A stretch of DNA of 64,000 nt from DASUAS01 sp963750045 (GTDB taxonomy: Bacteria; Actinomycetota; Acidimicrobiia; IMCC26256; DASPTH01): assembly GCA_963750045.1 (NCBI GenBank), contig CAVVPD010000007.1, positions 434,001 to 498,000 of the forward strand, read 5' to 3'. This document shows, piece by piece, positions 55,109 to 63,315 of the stretch (within the stretch, counting starts at the first letter, position 1; every line of letters begins with the position of its first letter). A program made the translations under genes and the position numbers. The notes beneath the pieces were generated by a model. The model worked only from the letters and a program-made list of their open reading frames with translations. It did no database searches and had not been told where the DNA came from.

Positions 55109-56634
55109 GTGACCGAAGTGGACCGCGCCCTCGGGGTCCTGCTCGATCCGGGGCTGGCGCCGATCGTCGACATGGTGGTGCGGCGCACGGGCGACGGCGG
55201 CTACGAGGCGGCCAGCGCCGACGGCCGGGTCGAGTTCCGACGCACCGGCGACGGCGGCGGGAACGGCCACGGCTACGAGCGCACCGGTGGCGAGGGCCAG
55301 GACCCGATCGCCGACCAGTCGCCCGACCGGCTGATCGGGCTGACGGCCGAGATGGCCGACCCGCACCCGACGCGCGGGACCAACGCGTACCCGTTCGCCT
55401 ACGACCACATCGCCCAACTCTTCGATCACCCCGCCTCGCCGGACCTCTGCGTGCTGCACTCCGGGGCGCACAACTGGGAGGACCAGGGCGGCCACCGGGG
55501 CGAGCACGGCTCCCTCGGGATCGTGCAGGCCCGCGCGCCATTCGTGATCGCGGGCAGGGGGGTGCGCGCCGACGGCGTCGTGCCGCGCGTGGCCGTCTGG
55601 TCGACGTCGCGCCCACCATCGCCGAGCTGCTCGGGTACGCGCCCGACGCGCAGGGTCACCACCTGGCGGGCCAGGACGGGGTCGTGCGTCACGACGTGCT
55701 CGCCCCCGGCGCCGGACGGCCCCGCCACGTGGTGGGGTTCCTGTTCGACGGCGTGAACCCCAACGTGCTCTACGCGATGGCAGCCTCCGGTGAGGCCCCG
55801 CACGTCGCCCGCCTCGTCGAGATGGGCACCGCCTACGAGTGGGGCGCGATAGCCGGGCTCCCCACCGTCACCCTCGCGAACCACACGTCGATCCTCACCG
55901 GGCGGCTCCCGGGTCACCACGGGATCCTGCACAACGCCTGGTACGACCGCGCCCGCGGCGAGCAGGTCATCACCAACTCGCAGGCCACCTGGCCGTGGGC
56001 GATGCAGCACCTGGCCGCAGGGGTCGAGTCGCTGCACGACGCCATCCACCGTGGCGAACCGGACGCCTTCACCGCGTCGGTCAACGAGCCGTGTGACCTC
56101 GGCGCCGACTACTCCACGTTCGACTACTTCCGCCGCGGCGAGGTCCCACCGATCCCCGAATCCGCCGACGGGCTGCCCCACACGACCGAGCGGTTCGTGC
56201 GGCCGTCGAAGGACTACTCCTGGTCGTCGGTGGTCGACCACATGGGCGTGGAGCAGGCCCTCGGCATCTGGAACGGCCACTACCGCGGCACCTCGTTCCC
56301 GATGCCGCGGTTCATGTGGTGCAACTTCACCCTCACCGACTCCGCGTTCCACGCAGGCGGCCCGTTCTCCGAGATCGCCGAGGCGTCGGTGCGCGACTCC
56401 GATGCACGCCTCGGCGAGGTGATGGCCGCGGTCGAACGCGCGGGCGCGTTCGACGACACCGCGTTCGTGCTGGTGGCCGACCACGGCATGCAGGAGACCG
56501 ACCCCGAGGTGCAGGGCGACTGGGACGTCGACCTGCGCGCCGCGGGAATCGATTTCCGCGACGAGGGCTACGGCTTCCTCTACCTCGGCGACGCCGAACG
56601 CGCTCGGACGTCGAGACCACGGAACGGTCGCTAG
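55109..56634 (+). CDS. nucleotide pyrophosphatase/phosphodiesterase-type protein with circularly permuted domain order (one apparent frameshift)
   Basis: About 508 residues of the alkaline phosphatase superfamily, closest to type I phosphodiesterases (NPP). The second half has the NPP core in order: GFLFDGVNPN with the first metal Asp, LPTVTLANHTSILTG with the nucleophile Thr, DSAFHAGGP (Asp and His) and VLVADHGM (Asp-His). The last metal-site His, which normally follows at the C-terminus, stands in the first half instead, in GGHRGEHGSLGIVQARAPFV. There it is followed by the closing segment RLVDVAPTIAELLG-like (frame changes near 55605). The protein thus reads C-segment, then N-segment. It starts with GTG at 55109. 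The substrate is unknown. Confidence 0.75.
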
Positions 56635-57746
56635 ACGGTCTGGCCGACCGCCTTGCCGATGAAGAACGTGACCCCTGCGACCACACCACCGATCAGGGCC
56701 ATCCGCAGCCCGGCCCGTCCGGCGTGGCGACCGGTGAAGATCGACGTGGCCGCGCCGACGGCGAACAACGCCACCACCGACACCGTCGCCGCGACGACGG
56801 TGGGCGTGGTGCCACCGCCGAAGAGGAACGGGATCACCGGGAGCGCCGCACCGAGGGCGAACGCCGCGAACGACGAGAACGCGGCCACCCACGGCGAACC
56901 CAGCGTGGTCGGGTCGAGCCCGAGCTCCTCCCGTGCGAGGGTGTCCAGCGCGACCTCGTTGCGGTTCATGATCGTGTCGACGAGCGCGCGGGCGTCGTCG
57001 GCCGAGATCCCCTTGGCCCGGTAGATCATCTCGAGCTCGTTGCGCTCCTCTTCGGGGAACGCCCGCAGCTCCTCCTGCTCGATGCGCAGCTCGTTCTCGT
57101 AGAGCTCGCGCTGCGATCGGATGGAGATCCACTCGCCCGACGACATCGAGAACGCGCCCGCCACCAATCCCGCGATGCCGGCCAGCAGCACGATGCTGTT
57201 GTTCGTGGTGCCCCCGGCGATCCCCATGACGAGCGAGAAGTTCGACACCAGGCCGTCGTTGACCCCGAACACGGTCGCCCGCAACACGCCGCCGACCTCG
57301 GCGCGATGACGACCCTCCGAGCGGGCGATGCTGCCCCCCTCGGGGATCCCCTGCATGGCGGCGATGGTCCGCCCGGCTGCCGCTTCCTGCGCAGCCATCG
57401 CGTCGGTTGCCTCGGCGTCGTCGCGATAGCGGTCCGCCTCGGCGGCTTCGGTGCGCAGCATCAGCGGGAGCACGGCTTCGGTGCCGAGGTGGCGGGCCAG
57501 GAAGCACAGCGCGCGCACCCGGAACGGGAGGCGGGGTTGGCGTGGTTCCTCACCCGCCTGGCGCAGCAGGCGCGCCCAGTGCTCGGCGTGACGCTCCTCC
57601 GCCGCGGCGAGCTGCAGGAACACGTCGCGGCGTTGCTCGTCGGCGTGCTCCGCCAGCCCGCGGAACAACGCGCCACCACTCACCTCGTCGGCGTACATCT
57701 CGCGCAGTCGTTCGATGCGTTTCGCGTCCGGCACCGTGTTCGCCAC
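56631..57746 (-). CDS. ferritin-like/VIT1 fusion, membrane-bound iron (or manganese) transporter-like protein
   Basis: About 371 residues. The N-terminal ferritin-like helical bundle has YADEVSGGALFRGLAEHADE and QLAAAEERHAEHWARLL, giving the E and ExxH metal ligands of a di-iron site. The C-terminal VIT1/CCC1 domain has GVLRATVFGVNDGLVSNFSL, GLVAGAFSMSSGEWISIRSQ and IFTGRHAGRAGLRMALIGG, with five membrane helices. This layout matches membrane-bound ferritins (MbfA-like) that export or store iron. The GTG at 57746 is chosen but longer starts are possible (up to 57800). The stop overlaps the convergent phosphodiesterase gene by four bases. Confidence 0.85.
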   Translation of the reverse strand: MANTVPDAKRIERLREMYADEVSGGALFRGLAEHADEQRRDVFLQLAAAEERHAEHWARLLRQAGEEPRQPRLPFRVRALCFLARHLGTEAVLPLMLRTEAAEADRYRDDAEATDAMAAQEAAAGRTIAAMQGIPEGGSIARSEGRHRAEVGGVLRATVFGVNDGLVSNFSLVMGIAGGTTNNSIVLLAGIAGLVAGAFSMSSGEWISIRSQRELYENELRIEQEELRAFPEEERNELEMIYRAKGISADDARALVDTIMNRNEVALDTLAREELGLDPTTLGSPWVAAFSSFAAFALGAALPVIPFLFGGGTTPTVVAATVSVVALFAVGAATSIFTGRHAGRAGLRMALIGGVVAGVTFFIGKAVGQTV

Positions 57747-57839
57747 GACGTGAACGCTACCCACTCCGCTCACCCCGAGCATGTGTCGATTCGGTGCCAC
57801 CGGTGCACCTCGAGTGCCACATGTTCACGCAGGAGCGCG

Positions 57840-58625
57840 TCAGTAACCCACTTCCCAGAGGCACAGTCCTTGAGGTACGCCTACCCTTCCCGCCGCGCTC
57901 CGGTCGAGGGCCCGGATGATGCGAAGAACGTCGCCGGCGCGGATCTTGCCCGCGCCCACGTCGACGAGCGTGCCCACGATCGACCGCACCATCTGCCAGC
58001 AGAACGCGGTCGCGGTGATGTCGTAGCGGAGCACGCCGTCGCCGAGGTCGTGCCAGCTCGACTCGAGCACCCGGCGCTTCGTCGTGGCGCCCGGTGGGCC
58101 CTTCCGGCAGAAGGTGGCGAAGTCGTGCTCGCCGAGGAACGGGTCCGCCCCCAGGCGCAGCCGCGCCAGGTCGAGCGGCTCGGGCACCCACCACGCGGTC
58201 CGGGCGAGGAACGGGTCCGGCGCCGGACGGTTCACGACGGTGTAGCGGTAGGCGCGCCAGCGGGCGGAGTGGCGGGCGTCGAACGACGCGTCGACCAGCT
58301 GGGCGTCGCGCACCACCACTTCGGGACCTAGCTGACCGTTCACCGCGCGTGCGACGCGCTCGGGATCGAGGTGCTGCACCCCCGGCACCGCGCAGCTCAC
58401 CACCTGCCCCCAGGCGTGCACGCCGGCGTCGGTGCGACCCGCGCACGCGAGCTTCACGTCACTTCGGAGCACACGCCCCAACGCGGTCGCCAGGAGGCCT
58501 TCGACGGTTCGCGTCTCCGGTTGCGCGGCGAACCCGTGGAAGTCCGTGCCGTCGTAGGCGATCGTGAGCTTGAGGACCCGCAGGGGTGCCGCCGGAGACG
58601 GCTCACCGAGCGAGAGTTGGCTCAC
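57840..58625 (-). CDS. truA: tRNA pseudouridine(38-40) synthase
   Basis: Protein of 261 residues, converting uridines 38-40 of tRNA anticodon arms to pseudouridine. Signatures are LTIAYDGTDFHGFAAQPETR, CAGRTDAGVHAWGQVVSC with the catalytic Asp, FDARHSARWRAYRYTVVNRP and FCWQMVRSIVGTLVDVGAG. The C-terminus is PQGLCLWEVGY, as usual. It starts with GTG at 58625, overlapping the rplQ stop (GTGA). The rplQ-truA pair is widespread in bacteria. Confidence 0.95.
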   Translation of the reverse strand: MSQLSLGEPSPAAPLRVLKLTIAYDGTDFHGFAAQPETRTVEGLLATALGRVLRSDVKLACAGRTDAGVHAWGQVVSCAVPGVQHLDPERVARAVNGQLGPEVVVRDAQLVDASFDARHSARWRAYRYTVVNRPAPDPFLARTAWWVPEPLDLARLRLGADPFLGEHDFATFCRKGPPGATTKRRVLESSWHDLGDGVLRYDITATAFCWQMVRSIVGTLVDVGAGKIRAGDVLRIIRALDRSAAGRVGVPQGLCLWEVGY

Positions 58626-58972
58626 ACCAATTCGACGCGCGCCATGGGCGCGTTGTCGCCGGGGCGCGGACCCAGCTTCAGGATGCGCAGGTACCCGCCC
58701 GGACGGTCGCGATAGCGCGGGCCGATCTCGGCGAACAGCTTGTGGGTGACGTCCTGGTCGTGGATCGTCGCGATCACCTGCCGACGCTCGTGGACGCCAC
58801 CCGTCTTCGCCTTGGTGATGAGGTGCTCTGCGTACGGCCGCAGGAACTTGGCCTTCGCCACCGTGGTGACCAGGTACCCGGCCTCGAACAGGCTGGAGGC
58901 CATGTTGGCCATGATCAGGCGCTGGTGCGCGGGATCGCGTCCGAAGCCCGCGCCCTTCTTGGGAGTCGGCAT
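58622..58972 (-). CDS. rplQ: 50S ribosomal protein L17
   Basis: Protein of 116 residues. It starts PTPKKGAGFGRDPAHQRLIM and contains ASSLFEAGYLVTTVAKAKFL, RPYAEHLITKAKTGGVHERR and GGYLRILKLGPRPGDNAPMA, all typical of L17. The initial MPTPKKG replaces the more common MPTP-KGxRLGGS form, normal in this phylum. The start lies four bases after the rpoA stop. Confidence 0.97.
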   Translation of the reverse strand: MPTPKKGAGFGRDPAHQRLIMANMASSLFEAGYLVTTVAKAKFLRPYAEHLITKAKTGGVHERRQVIATIHDQDVTHKLFAEIGPRYRDRPGGYLRILKLGPRPGDNAPMARVELV

Positions 58973-58976
58973 CGTT

Positions 58977-59909
58977 CTACTCCTTGACCCGCAGGGAGAG
59001 GCCCCGCTCGTCGAGCTTCTGCAACACCTCTTCGAGCGACTTCGAGCCGAAGTTCGTGATCGCCAAAAGGTCGTCCTCGGTCTTCGTCACGAGCTGACCG
59101 ATGGTGTCGACGCGGGCCCGCTTCAGGCAGTTGCGCGGACGTTCCGACAGCTCGAGCTCCTCGATGGGCAGCTCGAGGTCGGGTGACGCGGTCGACGGCG
59201 CCACCTCGCCGAGCTCGAGCCCCCGGGGCTCGTCGCTCAGGTCGGCGACGAGCGCCACCAGATTGCGGAGCGTGTCGCCCGCCGACGACAACGCGTCGCG
59301 CGGCGAGATCGAACCGTCGGTCTCGATCTCGAGGGTGAGCTTGTCGTAGTTGGTGGCCTGCTCCACACGCGTGGGCTCCACCGAGAAGGCGACCCGGCGC
59401 ACCGGCGAGAAGATGGCGTCGACGGGGATGAGGCCGATGGTCGACGTCCGCTTGTTGCGCTCGGCCGACAGGTAGCCGCGGCCCTGCTCGACCGTGAGGT
59501 CGAGGGCGAGGCGGCCCTTGGCGTTGACGGTCGCGAGATGCAGCTCGGGGTTGAGGATCTCGACGTCGGCGGTGGTCTGGATGTCTCCGGCGGTCACCTC
59601 ACCGGGGCCGCGTGCGTCGAGCCGCAGGGTCACCGGCTCCTCGGCCGAGCACGTCAGTACGAGGTCCTTGATGTTGAGGATGAGGTCGGTGACGTCTTCC
59701 TTCACGCCGGGGATCACGTCGAACTCGTGCAGCGCTTCGTCGAAGCGCACCTGGGTGACCGCGGCCCCCGGGATCGACGAGAGCAGCGTGCGGCGCAGGC
59801 TGTTGCCGAGCGTGTGGCCGAAGCCCGGCTCGAGCGGCCCGATCGTGAACTGTTGGAGGTTGCCCTCCGCCTCGCCGGCCTCGACTTGCGGACGCTGAAT
59901 GATGAGCAT
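58977..59909 (-). CDS. rpoA: DNA-directed RNA polymerase alpha subunit
   Basis: Protein of 310 residues, assembling RNA polymerase and binding UP elements. The N-terminal domain has FTIGPLEPGFGHTLGNSLRR, SSIPGAAVTQVRFDEALHEF and DVIPGVKEDVTDLILNIKDL. The C-terminal domain contains ELSERPRNCLKRARVDTIGQ and FGSKSLEEVLQKLDERGLSL, both intact. It lies between rpsD and rplQ, the classic position. About 72 non-coding bases separate it from rpsD. Confidence 0.97.
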   Translation of the reverse strand: MLIIQRPQVEAGEAEGNLQQFTIGPLEPGFGHTLGNSLRRTLLSSIPGAAVTQVRFDEALHEFDVIPGVKEDVTDLILNIKDLVLTCSAEEPVTLRLDARGPGEVTAGDIQTTADVEILNPELHLATVNAKGRLALDLTVEQGRGYLSAERNKRTSTIGLIPVDAIFSPVRRVAFSVEPTRVEQATNYDKLTLEIETDGSISPRDALSSAGDTLRNLVALVADLSDEPRGLELGEVAPSTASPDLELPIEELELSERPRNCLKRARVDTIGQLVTKTEDDLLAITNFGSKSLEEVLQKLDERGLSLRVKE

Positions 59910-59981
59910 GGATGCATCGCCTCTGATCTGGTGATCTGGCCTGCCCCGTCCGCGGCCGCCGCGGACGGAGGATGAACGGGG

Positions 59982-60605
59982 TTACTTGGAGTAGAGCTCG
60001 ACGATCAGCTGTTCGCGCACGGGCACGTCGATCTGCTCCCGCAACGGCAGGTCGCGCACGACCGCCTTGAAGTCGGTGGGCGTGACCTCGAGCCACATCG
60101 GGACGCCCCGGTCGAGGGTGTCGATGTTGTGGCGCAGCACGATCATCTTCTGGGCCTTGGGCGACATCTCGACGACGTCACCTTTCTTCACCTGATACGA
60201 CGGGATCGTGACCCGCTTGCCGTTCACCAGCACGTGACCGTGGCGCACGAACTGGCGCGACTGGTTCCTGCTGGCGGCGAAGGCGGTGCGGAACACCACG
60301 TTGTCGAGGCGCAGCTCGAGCATCCGCAGCAGGTTCTCGCCGGTGATGCCCTTCTCGCCGTTCGCGACCGCGTAGACGTTGCGGAACTGCTTCTCGAGCA
60401 TGCCGTAGATGCGCTTGGCCTTCTGCTTCTCGCGTAGCTGGAGCAGGTACTCGCTCTCGCGGATGCGGCCGCGACCGTGCTGGCCGGGCGGGTAGGGCTT
60501 GCGCTCAACCGGGCACTTCATGGTGTCGCACTTCGGGCCCTTGAGGAACAGCTTCATCCGCTCGCGCCGACACAGTCGGCAGACGGCTCCGGTGTAACGC
60601 GCCAT
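59982..60605 (-). CDS. rpsD: 30S ribosomal protein S4
   Basis: Protein of 207 residues, primary 16S rRNA-binding assembly protein. The N-terminal half has ARYTGAVCRLCRRERMKLFL and GPKCDTMKCPVERKPYPPGQ, so four cysteines (a C+ zinc-binding form). The S4 domain is LELRLDNVVFRTAFAASRNQ and SRQFVRHGHVLVNGKRVTIP. It ends with PVREQLIVELYSK. The gene follows rpsK by three bases. Confidence 0.97.
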   Translation of the reverse strand: MARYTGAVCRLCRRERMKLFLKGPKCDTMKCPVERKPYPPGQHGRGRIRESEYLLQLREKQKAKRIYGMLEKQFRNVYAVANGEKGITGENLLRMLELRLDNVVFRTAFAASRNQSRQFVRHGHVLVNGKRVTIPSYQVKKGDVVEMSPKAQKMIVLRHNIDTLDRGVPMWLEVTPTDFKAVVRDLPLREQIDVPVREQLIVELYSK

Positions 60606-60608
60606 GAC

Positions 60609-61007
60609 TCAGACCCTCCGCCGCTTGGGCGGCCGGCAGCCGTTGTGCGGGATGGGGGTGACGTCCTTGATGCCCACGACTTCGATCCCTGTGTTCTGGA
60701 TGGTGCGGATGGCGGTCTCACGACCCGAACCTGGGCCCTTCACCACCACGTCGACCTTGCGGACGCCGTGCTCCATGGCGCGGCGCGCCGCGGTCTCCGC
60801 TGCGAGTTGCGCGGCGAAGGGCGTGCTCTTGCGCGAGCCCTTGAACCCGACGTTGCCCGCCGAGGCCCACGCGATGGTGTTCCCCGACTGGTCGGTGAAG
60901 GTGATGATGGTGTTGTTGAAGGACGACTTGATGTGCGCCGTCCCGTAGGCGATGTTCTTGCGCTCGCGCCGCTTGGGACGACGACCGCCGGCAGCCGGCT
61001 TGGCCAT
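60609..61007 (-). CDS. rpsK: 30S ribosomal protein S11
   Basis: Protein of 132 residues. The basic extension KPAAGGRRPKRRERKN precedes the S11 core: GTAHIKSSFNNTIITFTDQS, GNTIAWASAGNVGFKGSRKS and TPFAAQLAAETAARRAMEHG. It ends with TPIPHNGCRPPKRRRV, the normal terminus. It lies 27 bases after rpsM and three bases before rpsD. Confidence 0.97.
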   Translation of the reverse strand: MAKPAAGGRRPKRRERKNIAYGTAHIKSSFNNTIITFTDQSGNTIAWASAGNVGFKGSRKSTPFAAQLAAETAARRAMEHGVRKVDVVVKGPGSGRETAIRTIQNTGIEVVGIKDVTPIPHNGCRPPKRRRV

Positions 61008-61034
61008 GCTTGGTTTCCCTCTTTTGCTTCCGGG

Positions 61035-61412
61035 CTACTTCCGGGCCTTCTTGCGACCGGCCACGGTCTTCTTCGGTCCCTTGCGTGTGCGCGCGTTGGT
61101 GCGGGTGCGCTGGCCGCGTACGGGGAGACCGCGGCGGTGCCGCAGGCCCTCGTAGCTGCCGATCTCGACCTTGCGCTTGATGTTCGCGGCAACCTCACGG
61201 CGGAGGTCACCCTCGACCTTCAGGTTCTGGTCGACGTAGGTGCGCAGCTCCGCGACCTCTTCTTCCGTGAGGTCGCGGACCCGCGTGTTCGGTGAGATGC
61301 CCACCGATTCGCAGATCTCCTTCGATCGTGTGCGACCGACACCGAAGATGTAGGTGAGCGAGATCTCCAACCGCTTTTCGCGGGGGATGTCGACACCGGA
61401 GATTCGAGCCAC
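61035..61412 (-). CDS. rpsM: 30S ribosomal protein S13
   Basis: Protein of 125 residues. It starts ARISGVDIPREKRLEISLTY and carries IFGVGRTRSKEICESVGISP, SYEGLRHRRGLPVRGQRTRT and NARTRKGPKKTVAGRKKARK. These are the helix-two-turn-helix and C-terminal tail that contacts P-site tRNA. It lies nine bases after rpmJ. Confidence 0.97.
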   Translation of the reverse strand: MARISGVDIPREKRLEISLTYIFGVGRTRSKEICESVGISPNTRVRDLTEEEVAELRTYVDQNLKVEGDLRREVAANIKRKVEIGSYEGLRHRRGLPVRGQRTRTNARTRKGPKKTVAGRKKARK

Positions 61413-61421
61413 TCGGTTCTC

Positions 61422-61535
61422 CTAGCCCTGGCGCTGTTTGTGACGGGGGTTCGTGCAGATGACGCGCACCGAACCATGGCGGCGGATCACCTTGCACTTC
61501 TCACAGATCTTCTTGACCGACGGTCGGACCTTCAT
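61422..61535 (-). CDS. rpmJ: 50S ribosomal protein L36
   Basis: Protein of 37 residues. It reads MKVRPSVKKICEKCKVIRRH and continues GSVRVICTNPRHKQRQG. The C-x2-C, C and H ligands give the zinc-binding (C+) form. The gene lies between infA and rpsM, the classical place, and is too short to be obvious in an automatic scan. The ATG is at 61535. Confidence 0.97.
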   Translation of the reverse strand: MKVRPSVKKICEKCKVIRRHGSVRVICTNPRHKQRQG

Positions 61536-61547
61536 GGTCTGTCTCTC

Positions 61548-61772
61548 TTACTTGTAGCGGTAGGTGATGCGACCGCGACTGAGGTCGTAGGGGGTGAGCT
61601 CCACCTGCACGCGGTCACCCGGCAGGATCCGGATGTAGTGCATCCGCATCTTCCCGGAGATGTGCGCGAGCACCTTGTGACCGTTCTCGAGCTCGACCCG
61701 GAACATGGCGTTGGGCAACGGTTCGACGACCGTCCCTTCGACCAGGATCGTGTCGTCCTTGGGCTTGGCCAG
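61548..61772 (-). CDS. infA: translation initiation factor IF-1 with a CTG start codon
   Basis: About 74 residues, S1-like OB-fold protein that occupies the ribosomal A site at initiation. It reads AKPKDDTILVEGTVVEPLPN, then AMFRVELENGHKVLAHISGK, then MRMHYIRILPGDRVQVELTP and YDLSRGRITYRYK, all typical. No ATG, GTG or TTG occurs in frame between the upstream stop and the first conserved residues. The codon at the expected start (61772) is CTG, preceded four bases away by GGAG. A true CTG start or a base error (for ATG or GTG) are both possible. A stop in frame just upstream excludes a longer form. Confidence 0.9.
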   Translation of the reverse strand: MAKPKDDTILVEGTVVEPLPNAMFRVELENGHKVLAHISGKMRMHYIRILPGDRVQVELTPYDLSRGRITYRYK

Positions 61773-61796
61773 GACTCTCCACCTACTTCAATCGTG

Positions 61797-61814
61797 GCGC
61801 GCCAAAAGGCGCGC
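61797..61814 (-). other. stem-loop in the map-infA gap
   Basis: GCGCGCC-AAAA-GGCGCGC forms a perfect 7-bp stem with a 4-base loop, 25 bases upstream of the infA start. On the minus strand it is preceded, not followed, by T residues, so it is not a standard terminator. It lies in the 116-base gap between map and infA and would be in the infA leader. Confidence 0.55.
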
Positions 61815-61839
61815 AAAAGCTTCTAGGAGCCGACCGACC

Positions 61840-61869
61840 ATGCTATATGGTCCGGCGCCCTTGTGACAA
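61840..61869 (-). promoter_or_regulatory. putative promoter of the infA-rpmJ-rpsM-rpsK-rpsD-rpoA run
   Basis: On the minus strand TTGTCA (61864-61869) precedes TATAGC (61842-61847, spacing 16) or TAGCAT (61840-61845, spacing 18). Either gives a promoter-like pair just after the map stop. It would allow the translation and ribosomal genes to be expressed separately from secY-adk-map. Confidence 0.45.
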
Positions 61870-61888
61870 TCGGACAAATCGCCCCGCG

Positions 61889-62642
61889 TCACCAGGGCAG
61901 GGTCAGGACCTCAGGGCCGTGGTCGGTGACCGCGATGGTGTGCTCGAAGTGCGCGGACCGCCGGCCGTCGACGGTGACGACGGTCCAGCCGTCGTCGAGC
62001 ACCTCGGTCTCCGCGGTCCCGGCGTTCACCATCGGCTCGATGGCGAGCACGTGGCCCTCCTTGAGCTTCAGGCCCCGCCCCGCGGGACCGTAGTTGGGCA
62101 CCTGTGGATCCTCGTGCATGGCGGTGCCGATCCCGTGGCCCACGTACTCGCGCACCACAGTGAAGCCGGCCCGCTCGGCGATGCCCTCGACCGCGGCGCC
62201 GACGTCGCCGAGCCGGTGGCCCTCCACCACCTGGTCGATCGCCGCCTCCAGGGAGCGGCGCGTCACCTCGATGAGGCGCTTCGACTCGTCGCCGACCTCG
62301 CCGACCGGCACGGTCACCGCGGCGTCGGCGTGCCAGCCCTCGATGATGGCGCCGCAATCGATGGAGAGGATGTCACCCTCCTGCAGCACCACCTCGTCGC
62401 TCGGGATGCCGTGCACGACCACTTCGTTCGGGGAGGTGCAGACCACGGCGGGGAAGCCGTGATAGCCGAGGAAGTTGGACCGGGCCCCGCGTCGCTCGAG
62501 GACCTCACGCGCCACCGCGTCGACCTCGAGCGTGGTGGCGCCGGGCGTGGCAGCCCGGATGCACACCTCGTGCATCTCGGCGACGACCTTGCCCGCCGCG
62601 CCTCATGAGGGCGACCTGCTCGGCGCTCTTGCGGGTGATCAC
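61889..62642 (-). CDS. map: methionine aminopeptidase, type I (one apparent frameshift)
   Basis: About 250 residues, removing the initiator methionine. It starts with GTG at 62642: ITRKSAEQVALM, then shifts frame near 62600 into MHEVCIRAATPGATTLEVDA. The core has NEVVVHGIPSDEVVLQEGDI, SIDCGAIIEGWHADAAVTV (metal Asp pair), YVGHGIGTAMHEDPQVPNYG with the metal His, and IEPMVNAG (metal Glu). The final Glu lies in SAHFEHTIAVTDHG. It is in the classic order adk-map-infA. The GTG overlaps the adk stop. Confidence 0.92.
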
Positions 62643-63313
62643 GGCCGGGCGGGGTCGAAACGCCCGTCGATCTCCTTGAGCAGGCGGTCCTGGACCTCGT
62701 CGCCGCTCCCGTAGCCGTCGACGACGACGAGCTTCCCGAGGTTCTCGTAGAACTCGATGATCGGGACGGTCTGGCGGCCGTAGACCTGGAGCCGGGTGGC
62801 GACCGCCTCCTCGGTGTCGTCGTCCCGCTGCACCACGTCGCCGCCACACACGTCGCAGGTCCAGTCGACGGCGGGACGCTTGTTGACGTGGTAGGTCGCA
62901 CCGCAGTTCACGCAGACCCGCCGACCCGCGATGCGGTCGAGGATGGTCTCCGTGGGGACCTCGATGTCGAGGACGAGGTCGAGCGGGTGCCCGACGAGGA
63001 CCTTCTCGAGCTCCTGCGCCTGCACGAGCGTCCGCGGGAACCCGTCGAGGATGAAGCCCTCCTCGAGCGGGCCGCCCTCGGCGAAGTGCTCGTCGACCAC
63101 CCGGATCACGATCTCGTCGGGCACCAGCTCGCCGGTGTCCATGAAGCGCTTGACCTCGAGTCCGACCGGGGTGCCCTGTGAGACCGCGGATCGGAACACG
63201 TCGCCGGTCGAGAGGTGCTCGACGCCATAGTGCTGCGACAACAACGCCGCCTGCGTCCCCTTGCCGGCGCCCGGCTTGCCGAGCAACACCAGGCGTACCC
63301 CGGAGGCGACCAT
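62639..63313 (-). CDS. adk: adenylate kinase
   Basis: About 224 residues, converting AMP and ATP to two ADP. It starts VASGVRLVLLGKPGAGKGTQ, the P-loop GKPGAGKGT. The AMP-binding region is HLSTGDVFRSAVSQGTPVG, and GFILDGFPRTLVQAQELEKV follows. The lid domain is of the zinc-binding long type: RRVCVNCGATYHVNKRP and WTCDVCGGDVV, with four cysteines. The ATG at 63313 lies two bases after the secY stop. It lies between secY and map. Confidence 0.96.
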   Translation of the reverse strand: MVASGVRLVLLGKPGAGKGTQAALLSQHYGVEHLSTGDVFRSAVSQGTPVGLEVKRFMDTGELVPDEIVIRVVDEHFAEGGPLEEGFILDGFPRTLVQAQELEKVLVGHPLDLVLDIEVPTETILDRIAGRRVCVNCGATYHVNKRPAVDWTCDVCGGDVVQRDDDTEEAVATRLQVYGRQTVPIIEFYENLGKLVVVDGYGSGDEVQDRLLKEIDGRFDPARP

Positions 63314-63315
63314 GG

